From: Vicinamibacterales bacterium
Lineage (GTDB): Bacteria > Acidobacteriota > Vicinamibacteria > Vicinamibacterales > UBA2999
DNA length: 64,000 nucleotides
Reading direction: 5' to 3'
Assembly: GCA_041394705.1 (NCBI GenBank)
Contig: JAWKHS010000008.1
Location: forward strand, 260,241-324,240
Positions 55,410 through 63,661 of the stretch are shown here, one piece after another. Every line of letters begins with the position of its first letter. Within the stretch, counting starts at the first letter, position 1. Both the position numbers and the translations under genes were made by a program. Below the pieces are notes generated by a model that worked only from the letters and a program-made list of their open reading frames with translations, was not told where the DNA came from and did no database searches.

Positions 55410-56372
55410 CTAGGACCGCCGCGCGGTGGCGGCCTTGACCTTCACGGGCGCGCCGGAGGTCGCGGAGGCGCCGGCGCCCTGGCGGTTACCCAGGATGATG
55501 GCGATGGCCGCCGCGATGAACACCGTCGAGTAGGTGCCGCTCACGATGCCGACGAGCATCGTGAAGGCGAAGCCGTGCAACACCTCGCCGCCGAACAGGT
55601 AGAGCGCCAGCACCGCCAGGAACGTGGTGCCCGCCGTGATGATCGTCCGGCCCAGCGTCTGGTTGACGGCCGTGTTCACGACCTTCTCGAGCGAGTCGCG
55701 GCGCATCGAGCGGACGTTCTCGCGCACGCGGTCGAAGATCACGATCGTGTCGTTGACCGAGTAGCCGGTGATCGTCAGCAGGGCGGCGACGATGTTGAGC
55801 GACAGGTCGTAGCCGAAGAACGCCAGGAACGCCAGCGTGACGAGGACGTCGTGCAGGGTGGCGGCGATCGCGCCGAGGGCGAACGCGGGCCGGAAGCGGA
55901 ACGCGATGTAGATCGTGATGCCGATGATGGACGCCAGGGTCGCGTAGATGCCCTTCAGCTGGAGCTCGCGGCCGATGACCGGTCCGACGATTTCCTGCGA
56001 GAGGATCTCCTTGTCCGGGAGCCCGGCGGCCGTCAGGGCGTCCACGACCGCCTTGGCGCCCTGCTCCAGGCTGGTGCCTTCCTCCTGCGTGAGCTCAGGC
56101 AGACGGATGAGCTTGGCGTTGTCGGCCGGGTCCCCGTAGCTCTGGATCACCTTTTCGCCAGGGACCGACTCGAGCGCGCTCCGGACGGCGTCGTCGCTCA
56201 CCGGCTGGACGAACTTCGCCACGACGATGGTGCCGCCGGTGAAGTCGATGCCGAGCGGCATGCCGCGCGTGAGGATGAAGACCGCGCCCGCCAGGATGAC
56301 CACGGCTGACAGGGTCAGCGCCTGCCAGCGCCACTTGATGAAGTCGTAGTTGGTGTTTTCGAAGAGTCGCAT
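55410..56372 (-). CDS. secF: Protein translocase subunit SecF
   Basis: A 320-residue SecF with six membrane helices and the large periplasmic P1 region between helices 1 and 2. Conserved: MPLGIDFTGGTIVVAKF, GPVIGRELQLKG, YSVNDTIVIFDRVRENVR and a final FIAAAIAIILGNR. SecDF uses the proton-motive force to pull preproteins across the membrane. It begins 4 bases after secD stops. Confidence 0.97.
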   Translation of the reverse strand: MRLFENTNYDFIKWRWQALTLSAVVILAGAVFILTRGMPLGIDFTGGTIVVAKFVQPVSDDAVRSALESVPGEKVIQSYGDPADNAKLIRLPELTQEEGTSLEQGAKAVVDALTAAGLPDKEILSQEIVGPVIGRELQLKGIYATLASIIGITIYIAFRFRPAFALGAIAATLHDVLVTLAFLAFFGYDLSLNIVAALLTITGYSVNDTIVIFDRVRENVRSMRRDSLEKVVNTAVNQTLGRTIITAGTTFLAVLALYLFGGEVLHGFAFTMLVGIVSGTYSTVFIAAAIAIILGNRQGAGASATSGAPVKVKAATARRS

Positions 56373-56376
56373 GGCG

Positions 56377-57936
56377 TCAGATGCTCAACGTCGCGGGCTG
56401 CTGGCGGCGGGACAGGAACATCTCGAACATCGCGCGCGAGACGAACACGGCGGTGAAGACGTTCGACAGGAGGCCGATCGTGAGGGTGGTGGCGAAGCCG
56501 CGGATCGGGCCCGTGCCGAACTGGAAGAGGAAGGCCGCCGAGATGAGCGAGGCGACGTGCGTGTCGACGATCGTCCAGAAGACCCGGTCGAAGCCGGCGG
56601 CGACGGCCATCTTCGGGCTCTTGCCGGCGGCCAACTCCTCCTTGATGCGCTCGAAGATGAGCACGTTGGAGTCCACGCCCATGCCGATCGTGAGGATGAA
56701 GCCGGCGATGCCGGGCAGCGTCATGACCGCGCCCGCGTAGGCCATCATGCCGAGCAGCAGCACGAGGTTGATGGTGATCGAGACGAAGGCGTTGAAGCCG
56801 GCCAGCTTGTAGTAGACGAGCATGAAGAGCAGGACGAACATCAGCCCGCCCGTGGAGGCGTAGACGCCCGCGCGCACCGAGTCGGCGCCGAGCGACGGGC
56901 CGACGGTACGTTCCTCGAGGTAGGTGAGCGATGCCGGGAGCGCGCCCGACCGCAGGACCAGGCCGAGGTCCCCCGCTTCCTGCTGCGTGAAGTTGCCCGT
57001 GATGCGACCCTCCCCGTCGATGCGCGACTGGATCTGCGGGGCCGAGTACACGCGGCCGTCGAGCACGATGGCGAGCTGCCGGTTGATGTTCGCCTGGGTG
57101 AAGGCGCCGAACTTGGCCGCGCCCTCGTTGTTCAGCGAGAAGCTCACCGCGGGGCGGTTGTTCTCGTCGAGGCTGGGCCGCGCGTTGCGGAGGTCCCGGC
57201 CCGTCACCGCGGCCACGCGCCGCACGGCGTAGTAGACGGTGGCGGGAGGACCGCCCGCGGTGCCCTCGCTTCGGCCCGGCAGGATCTGGATGTCGGGCGG
57301 CACGTTGTTCGAGTACGCCTGGCGCGCGGCCGCCTCGTCGGCGAACGGCCCCTGCTCGACGAGCTTCAGCTCGAGCAGCGCCGTGGAGCGGATGATCTCT
57401 TTCGCGCGGTTGACGTCGGTGACGCCCGGGAGTTGGACGAGGATCTGATCGTCCTCGCTGTGCCGGGCGACCAGCGGCTCGGCGACGCCCAGCTCGTTCA
57501 CGCGGCGCTCGATCGTCTGGAGCGCCTGCGTAACCGTCTCCTGGCGGAGCTGGTTCACCACGTTGGGCTTCAGCCGGAAGGTGTAGTCGGCGACGGTCTG
57601 CGACCGGTCGTAGTTCAGGTCCACGTCGGCCAGCGCCTGCCGGAACTGCGCGTCCTGAGCCTGCGGGACTCCCGTGACCGTGAACTCGGCGGGACCGGTG
57701 ACGGTCACGCCTCCCACTGGGATGTTCAGGTTTCGGAGGTTCTCGCGGAGGCGGTCGGCGGTGCCCTCCGTCTCGACGCGCAGCGCGTCGTCGGTCTGCA
57801 CCCGCATGACCAGGTGCACGCCGCCCTTGAGATCGAGTCCGAGCCTCACCTTTTCCTGGGGTGGCATGAACGCCCAGATCGCGAGGGTGACGACCCCGAG
57901 GATCGTCAGGAGTTTCCAGCGCAGGTTCTTCGACAT
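56377..57936 (-). CDS. secD: Protein translocase subunit SecD
   Basis: A 519-residue SecD. First helix, then GLDLKGGVHLVMRV, the P1 base and head with VRDVNRAKEIIRSTALLELK-type segments, and GPSLGADSVRAG leading into the last five helices, with GVDSNVLIFERIKEEL (proton-relay Asp). It pairs with SecF next door. A 256-base gap separates it from the methyltransferase gene upstream. yajC, normally adjacent, is three genes further on. Confidence 0.97.
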   Translation of the reverse strand: MSKNLRWKLLTILGVVTLAIWAFMPPQEKVRLGLDLKGGVHLVMRVQTDDALRVETEGTADRLRENLRNLNIPVGGVTVTGPAEFTVTGVPQAQDAQFRQALADVDLNYDRSQTVADYTFRLKPNVVNQLRQETVTQALQTIERRVNELGVAEPLVARHSEDDQILVQLPGVTDVNRAKEIIRSTALLELKLVEQGPFADEAAARQAYSNNVPPDIQILPGRSEGTAGGPPATVYYAVRRVAAVTGRDLRNARPSLDENNRPAVSFSLNNEGAAKFGAFTQANINRQLAIVLDGRVYSAPQIQSRIDGEGRITGNFTQQEAGDLGLVLRSGALPASLTYLEERTVGPSLGADSVRAGVYASTGGLMFVLLFMLVYYKLAGFNAFVSITINLVLLLGMMAYAGAVMTLPGIAGFILTIGMGVDSNVLIFERIKEELAAGKSPKMAVAAGFDRVFWTIVDTHVASLISAAFLFQFGTGPIRGFATTLTIGLLSNVFTAVFVSRAMFEMFLSRRQQPATLSI

Positions 57937-58192
57937 GATTGTTGCCGCCCGTCGGGCGCAGCACCCCTCTGGCCGCCGCGCCTGCCATCGCCTCGGCCCG
58001 CGTGACGCACGGTCAGGCCCCGGCCCCGGCTTCTGGCCGGGCGAGAATTATCCATTATGCGCCGGGCTGGCTGTCGAGTCGAGGGCGTTGGTGCCCGCGG
58101 GACCGGGCGTTCGGGGCTATACCCTACACCTTCCGGGCGTGGCCCCTCCCCAGATACCCTCGGCGGATCCCTCCCCAGACACCCTCGGTGGC
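57937..58192. other. Intergenic region upstream of secD with two copies of a 25-bp tandem repeat
   Basis: No gene is apparent. Two near-identical units starting CCTCCCCAGAtACCCTCGG are repeated at 58145 and 58170, a 25-bp period (see the repeat feature). A secD promoter could not be fixed. Confidence 0.5.
58145..58192. repeat. 25-bp tandem repeat, two copies
   Basis: CCTCCCCAGATACCCTCGG (58145) and CCTCCCCAGACACCCTCGG (58170) differ at one base in the shared core. The second copy ends next to the methyltransferase stop codon at 58193. Confidence 0.65.
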
Positions 58193-58942
58193 TCAGTGAC
58201 CGGGGGGCTCGGAGACCTTTCGGGCCAGCACGATGTACGCCGGGCAGTGCGGGGCCACGACGTTCAGGGTGGACAGGGGCTCGACCAGCCGGGCCAGCGG
58301 CGACCGGAACGCCGTCGGCGTGTCGAAACGATGGGCCAGCTGCCACCAGCCGATGCCGACCGTCCGCTCGATCCGCAGGCCGGCAGGCGCCATGAGGGCC
58401 GTCAGCTTGGCGAGGTCGAGGTCGGCGTGGTCCTCGTATCGTCCGGCCGCCCGCTGGAGCGCCGCACGCCATGACCCGGCGTTCCGGTGGTTGTTGAAGA
58501 CGAAGTAGCCGCCCATCGCGAGGTGGCGCGAGACGGCGCGGAAGACGGCGCGCCGCAGGTCGTCCTGGGCGTTGCCGAAGAACCGGAAGGCCGTCACCAT
58601 GGCGAAGTCGGACTCGTCGAGCGCCTGCGAGGTGATGTCGCGAATCACGAACTTCGTTCGAGGGCACTTCCGGGCGGCCTCCGACACCATCGACGCCGAG
58701 ACGTCCACGCCCCGCGACTCGCGGGCCAGGGGTTCGACGATGGACGTGATGCGTCCGGTGCCGCAGGCGAAGTCGAGGTACTTCGGCACGCCGTCGGGAA
58801 ACAGCCCGGACACGAGACGAGGAAGCAGCACGGCCTCGCGCTCGGTCATGAACGAATTGAACGAGCCGTCCGAGATGTCGCGGTCGTAGTCGGCGCCCTT
58901 GGCGAGATGGGAGCGCCGGTAGTCGTCACTCACGGCGATCAT
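58193..58942 (-). CDS. SAM-dependent class I methyltransferase
   Basis: A 249-residue methyltransferase. Motif I reads YLDFACGTGRITSIVE, motif II VDVSASM, followed by FVIRDITS, and ALLRIERTVGIGWW-like C-terminal sequence. The substrate is unknown. The start overlaps the stop of the phosphotransferase-like gene (ATGA), so it is the last of three coupled genes between yajC and secD. Confidence 0.85.
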   Translation of the reverse strand: MIAVSDDYRRSHLAKGADYDRDISDGSFNSFMTEREAVLLPRLVSGLFPDGVPKYLDFACGTGRITSIVEPLARESRGVDVSASMVSEAARKCPRTKFVIRDITSQALDESDFAMVTAFRFFGNAQDDLRRAVFRAVSRHLAMGGYFVFNNHRNAGSWRAALQRAAGRYEDHADLDLAKLTALMAPAGLRIERTVGIGWWQLAHRFDTPTAFRSPLARLVEPLSTLNVVAPHCPAYIVLARKVSEPPGH

Positions 58943-59889
58943 CTCCGGGCCTGGACCGCAAGCGCGCGCTCGTACCGGGCCGAGTCGCCAGCAAGGTCGC
59001 GCAGGTGATCAAGGTAGGTCAATCTTATCGCGGCCCGGGCCGGCCGGCCGACGGTGTCGGCGATCGCTGCGAGCAGAAAATACGCGAAAAACGCAGTCTT
59101 CTGCTTCGGCGTGAAGGTGGCGGCATCGGGCGCGCCGGCCATGCACGCCGCGAGGTCCGCGGTCAAGTCGTGCCACGCGCCGTGACGGCTCGCCTGCAGG
59201 TGGATCGAGCAGGCCAGGGCGCACGCGTCGAGCAGCGGGACGTGGCGCCTGCCGAAGTCGTCGAGGTCGAGGACGCCGAGCCTGCCGTCGTCCACCAGCA
59301 GGTTGTTCAACACGAAGTCGCCGTGCTGCCAGGTCGCAGGGACGGGACCCAGCTTGTCGAGCACGACCGCGGCGTCTTCGATCGCGGCCTGGCCGGCCGG
59401 CCCGACCGGCGCGAGCACGTCCGCCAGCGACGCCGCCAGCGCGCGCAGTGACTGGCCGAAGGCGGCGGCCGTCACCACCCATTCGGGCTGGGAGGCCACC
59501 GCTTCCTGGAACCTCCTCAGCTGCTCCACGCACCGCTCGCGCAGCGACGTCCAGTCCCTGGGCGACTGCATGCGCGCCGGCAGGCGGAACCACGGCAGCC
59601 CGGGCAATCCGTCGACGATCAGGAGCGCCCGTCCGGCCTCCAGGGGCAACACTCCCAGCGGCCGCGCGATCGCGTCGGGAAGGAGCGCGTACAGCCTGGC
59701 CGCCAGCGCGCGCCGGTGCTCGAGGGCCTCCGGAGCGCCGACCTTGGCGACGTACTTCGGGTAGGACTGGTCGGCGTCGAACACCAGGAACGTCGGATCG
59801 GTCGTCCTGACGAAGGCGAGCGTGAGCGTCGACGCGGCGCCCGGAGGCAGGCCGCAGCCGCGTGCGACGACGTCGGCCAGGTCGAGCAT
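58939..59889 (-). CDS. Aminoglycoside-phosphotransferase-fold kinase
   Basis: A 316-residue APH/ChoK-type kinase. The Brenner catalytic motif QHGDFVLNNLLVDDG and the DFG-like metal motif LDLDDFG are intact. An N-terminal lobe with YPKYVAKVGAPEALEHRR supplies the nucleotide-binding Lys. Targets of the fold range from sugars and lipids to antibiotics; the substrate is unknown. It starts in the stop codon of the gene upstream (TGATG) and ends in the start of the methyltransferase. Confidence 0.82.
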   Translation of the reverse strand: MLDLADVVARGCGLPPGAASTLTLAFVRTTDPTFLVFDADQSYPKYVAKVGAPEALEHRRALAARLYALLPDAIARPLGVLPLEAGRALLIVDGLPGLPWFRLPARMQSPRDWTSLRERCVEQLRRFQEAVASQPEWVVTAAAFGQSLRALAASLADVLAPVGPAGQAAIEDAAVVLDKLGPVPATWQHGDFVLNNLLVDDGRLGVLDLDDFGRRHVPLLDACALACSIHLQASRHGAWHDLTADLAACMAGAPDAATFTPKQKTAFFAYFLLAAIADTVGRPARAAIRLTYLDHLRDLAGDSARYERALAVQARR

Positions 59890-60389
59890 CACGCGCGCTC
59901 CCCGACCACGAGCAGGAGTTCCACGCTCGTCGAGACGCCGCTCACGGACCTGAGCACCCGCTTGGCGGCTCGCGTCAGGGCCGATCCGCCGATCGTGTCG
60001 AACACGAGGCACTCTTCCGCGTAGCGCTGCGCGGGGTGCGCGAGCTCGTAGATCAGGAACAGCGATTCGGTGCCGGGGACGCCGGCGAACGTCCGGATTC
60101 GTCCCGCGCCGGCGGCCGAGAGACGGCGGCGCGCGAGCGCCACTTCGCGGCGGCAGCCGATGAGCGCCAGGAGGCGGGCCGCCTTGCCCGGAGGACTCAG
60201 GGGCACCGGAACGAACAGCCGCTCGCCTGATGCGAGCGCTGCCGAGAGGCGCGGGAGCCCGTCGCCGGCTCCGGCCAGCGTGAGAGGGCGCGGGCCGCCC
60301 GGGAGGCCGGCGGGCCTCGGGCCGGCGCCACCGCCGAGCACGGCCACCATCTCGTCGAGGAGTTGGGACGCGTCCATGTCCCGAATCAC
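59889..60389 (-). CDS. Hypothetical protein of the yajC-secD insert
   Basis: A 166-residue protein I do not recognise. It is Gly/Pro/Ala-rich at the N-terminus, then RLFVPVPLSPPGKAARLLALIG and FAGVPGTESLFLIYELAHPAQ. No catalytic motif, signal peptide or membrane helix is obvious. The start is GTG at 60389, or ATG at 60377. The coupled overlap with the kinase gene argues that it is real. A nucleotide- or sugar-binding function for the trio is possible but unsupported. Confidence 0.6.
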   Translation of the reverse strand: MIRDMDASQLLDEMVAVLGGGAGPRPAGLPGGPRPLTLAGAGDGLPRLSAALASGERLFVPVPLSPPGKAARLLALIGCRREVALARRRLSAAGAGRIRTFAGVPGTESLFLIYELAHPAQRYAEECLVFDTIGGSALTRAAKRVLRSVSGVSTSVELLLVVGERA

Positions 60390-60426
60390 GCCCGCACCGC
60401 ACGGCGAGGCGGGCGCGGAAGAGCGG

Positions 60427-60767
60427 TCAGCGCCCTTCGGACGCCACGGGCGGCTGGCCCTGGAATCCGGCGATGGCGCTTCTGGCCACCTCGACTCGCA
60501 CGTTGGCCGCGACCTGCAGGTGGATCGACTGGTCTTCGAGCCGCGCGACCGTGCCGTACAGGCCCCCGGTCGTGACCACGCGATCGCCGACCTTCAGCGC
60601 GGCCAGGAACTCGTCGACCTTCTTCTGGCGGCGCTTCATCGGCAGCAGGATCACGAAGTAGAAGATCCCGAGGACCAGGACGAAGGGCACGAACTGCAGG
60701 AGCGGGCTGGCGCCCTGGCCGGGCGGCGCCGCGAGCGCGACGAGAGCGGGGAACGACGGAAGGACGG

Positions 60768-60771
<4 letters not shown>
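60427..60771 (-). CDS. yajC: Sec translocon accessory subunit YajC
   Basis: A 114-residue YajC with one N-terminal membrane helix (FVPFVLVLGIFYFVILLPMKRRQKK) and the soluble GDRVVTTGGLYGTVARLEDQSIHLQVAANVRVEVARSAI. It associates with SecDF in the membrane. The ATG overlaps the tgt stop (ATGA). secD and secF are downstream, but separated by three genes rather than adjacent. Confidence 0.95.
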
Positions 60772-61916
<1,145 letters not shown>

Positions 61917-61932
61917 GCGCCCTGCCGGTTGC

Positions 61933-61940
61933 TATTATCG
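61933..61940. promoter_or_regulatory. Shared -10 region of the divergent tgt and ddl genes
   Basis: TATTATC reads TATTAT rightward (7 bases before the ddl GTG) and GATAAT leftward (18 bases before the tgt ATG). One short AT-rich patch could serve both promoters. The ddl message would be leaderless or nearly so. Confidence 0.5.
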
Positions 61941-61945
61941 CTGCC

Positions 61946-63106
61946 GTGAAGAAGCTGCGCGTCGGCGTCGTCTACGGAGGGCGGTCGGGCGAGCACGAGA
62001 TCTCGGTGGCGTCGGCGGCCGCGATCTTCAAGCACCTCGACCGCACGCGATACGAGGCGGTGCCCATCCGCATCGAGAAGGACGGCCGGTGGGTGCTGCC
62101 CGACAAGCCCCCGCAGGCGCTGGCGGCCGCCGAGGTCATCGAGCAGGCCAGGGTGAGCGCCGCGCGCGCGCTCAGGCCGGGGCGCGACGCGCTCTTCGTC
62201 TCGCATCCGGGCGACGATGCCCTCGTCACGATCGAGCGCCGGCCGGCGGCCGCGGGCCAGGCGACCGACGACGCGGTGGTCACGGGCCTCGGCCTCGACG
62301 TGGTGTTCCCCGTGCTGCACGGCCCCTACGGCGAGGACGGCACCGTGCAGGGCCTGCTCGAGCTCGGCGACATGGCCTACGTGGGATCGGGCGTGCTGGC
62401 GTCGGCGGCGGGGATGGACAAGGCCGCCATGAAGGCCCTGTTCGCGGCCCGCGGCCTGCCGATGGCGCCCTACGGCGTGGTGACGCACTTCGAGTGGACC
62501 CGGGATCCCGCGGCCGCCGCCCGGCGCCTCGACGCCCTGGGCCTCCCGCTGTTCGTCAAGCCCGCCAACCTGGGCTCCAGCGTCGGCATCTCCAAGGTCA
62601 AGACGGCCGGGGAACTCGACGCCGCCATGGCGACGGCCTTCGAGTACGACCGCAAGGCGGTCGTCGAGGCCGCAGTGCCCGCCGCGCGCGAGATCGAGTG
62701 CGCGGTGCTCGGCAACGACGAGCCGGCCGCCTCGGTGCCCGGTGAGGTGATCCCGTCGCGCGAGTTCTACGACTACGAGGCGAAGTACCTCGACGCGGCC
62801 TCGCGGACCATCGTGCCCGCCGACCTCGATGACGCCGTTATCGCCCGGGTGCAGACCCTGGCCGTGGAGGCCTTCCGCGCGATCGACGCGGCGGGCATGG
62901 CGCGCGTGGACTTCCTGCTGTCGCGCGAGACAGGCGAGCTGGTGCTGAACGAGATCAACACCATCCCCGGCTTCACCACCATCAGCATGTTCGCGAAGCT
63001 CTGGGAGGCCAGCGGCGTGAGCTACGCGTCCCTCATCGATCGCCTGCTCGCGCTCGCGCTCGAACGCCAGGCAGCGAAGCGCCGGCTGCGCACGAGCGCG
63101 TTCTGA
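61946..63106 (+). CDS. ddl: D-alanine--D-alanine ligase
   Basis: A 386-residue ATP-grasp ligase that makes D-Ala-D-Ala for peptidoglycan. It has VGVVYGGRSGEHEISVASA at the start, FPVLHGPYGEDGTVQGLLELG, VKPANLGSSVGISKVKTAGEL, and VLNEINTIPGFTTISMFAKLWEASG at the end. GTG at 61946 gives the correct N-terminus. It is somewhat longer than E. coli Ddl because of an insert before the ATP-grasp domain. Confidence 0.96.
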   Translation: MKKLRVGVVYGGRSGEHEISVASAAAIFKHLDRTRYEAVPIRIEKDGRWVLPDKPPQALAAAEVIEQARVSAARALRPGRDALFVSHPGDDALVTIERRPAAAGQATDDAVVTGLGLDVVFPVLHGPYGEDGTVQGLLELGDMAYVGSGVLASAAGMDKAAMKALFAARGLPMAPYGVVTHFEWTRDPAAAARRLDALGLPLFVKPANLGSSVGISKVKTAGELDAAMATAFEYDRKAVVEAAVPAAREIECAVLGNDEPAASVPGEVIPSREFYDYEAKYLDAASRTIVPADLDDAVIARVQTLAVEAFRAIDAAGMARVDFLLSRETGELVLNEINTIPGFTTISMFAKLWEASGVSYASLIDRLLALALERQAAKRRLRTSAF

Positions 63107-63246
63107 TCCAAATCTCTCGAACGCCTGCCAGGAAGGCGCGTGCGGTCGCTGTGCCGTTGTGTAAAGTTGACAACGATCGCGCGTTCAGGCGTGGGTCGAG
63201 GGCCCCGGGCGACGCAATCCTTTTGACACGCGAGCGTGATTTGTGC
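63107..63246. other. Short gap between ddl and the twin micro-gene promoter
   Basis: A second TTGACA (63167-63172) has no good -10 partner. No gene is seen. Confidence 0.4.
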
Positions 63247-63276
63247 TTGACATCGCGATTTTCTCATCCATAATCT
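63247..63276 (+). promoter_or_regulatory. Sigma-70-type promoter of the twin Lys/Ala micro-genes
   Basis: TTGACA (63247-63252), an 18-base AT-rich spacer and TAATCT (63271-63276; ATAATC at 63270-63275 gives 17). The leader from the start site to the first ATG is about 85 bases. Confidence 0.8.
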
Positions 63277-63288
63277 ACATCTGGTATG

Positions 63289-63356
63289 AGGGACGCCTAC
63301 TCAGGCCACCCGTAGTGACGCAGTTGGTGGTTGCCATTCGGCAGAGTCAGGTCCCT
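63289..63356 (+). promoter_or_regulatory. Structured leader of the first micro-gene
   Basis: AGGGAC (63289-63294) pairs with GTCCCT (63351-63356), ending just before the AGGAGG ribosome binding site at 63358-63363. The intervening 56 bases hold further short pairings. A folded leader next to the ribosome binding site suggests translational control, but the ligand or signal is unknown. Confidence 0.45.
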
Positions 63357-63367
63357 TAGGAGGAACA

Positions 63368-63430
63368 ATGGCGAAGAAGGCAAAGAAGGCGGCCAAGAAG
63401 GCGGCCAAGAAGACCGCGAAGAAGAAGTAG
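63368..63430 (+). CDS. 20-residue Lys/Ala-rich micro-protein A (histone-H1-tail-like)
   Basis: A 20-residue peptide MAKKAKKAAKKAAKKTAKKK encoded by 21 codons ending in TAG. A perfect AGGAGG lies 4 bases before ATG and a promoter and terminator flank it. The sequence repeats the AKKAAKK pattern of histone H1 C-terminal tails and bacterial H1-like nucleoid proteins, so it is expected to bind DNA or RNA electrostatically. It is too short for most gene callers. A near copy follows at 63526. Function is inference. Confidence 0.8.
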   Translation: MAKKAKKAAKKAAKKTAKKK

Positions 63431-63447
63431 GCCGTCGGTTGGCCTTC

Positions 63448-63477
63448 GGGGCGGTTTACACAAACTGCCCCGTCTTT
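63448..63477 (+). terminator. Terminator after micro-gene A
   Basis: A 10-bp stem with one G-U wobble (GGGGCGGTTT / AAACTGCCCC), 4-base loop ACAC, tail GTCTTTCC. It begins 17 bases after the TAG. Confidence 0.75.
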
Positions 63478-63525
63478 CCTCACACCACGAGATCCAAGAA
63501 TCCACCTTGAAGGGGGGGATACCAA

Positions 63526-63588
63526 ATGGCGAAGAAGGCGAAGAAGGCCGCGAAGAAGGCTGCCAAGAAGACGGCCAAGAAGCGGTAA
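63526..63588 (+). CDS. 20-residue Lys/Ala-rich micro-protein B (histone-H1-tail-like)
   Basis: A second 20-residue peptide, MAKKAKKAAKKAAKKTAKKR, ending TAA, with a purine-rich AGGGGGGGA 6 bases before ATG. It differs from A only in the last residue (K to R), while the Ala and Thr codons differ at six third positions. This is what selection on the protein sequence would leave. Its own terminator follows. Whether it is transcribed from the upstream promoter through the terminator between them, or from a separate promoter, is unclear. Confidence 0.8.
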   Translation: MAKKAKKAAKKAAKKTAKKR

Positions 63589-63615
63589 AGTCGCGCGATT
63601 CGCGCTGAAAGTCCA

Positions 63616-63640
63616 GGGGGCACATCGTGCCCCCTTTTTT
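63616..63640 (+). terminator. Intrinsic terminator after micro-gene B
   Basis: A perfect 8-bp stem (GGGGGCAC / GTGCCCCC), loop ATC and TTTTTT. It also lies close to the 3' end of the convergent cyclophilin gene. Confidence 0.93.
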
Positions 63641-63661
63641 CATGTACGGCGTTCGCGCCCG

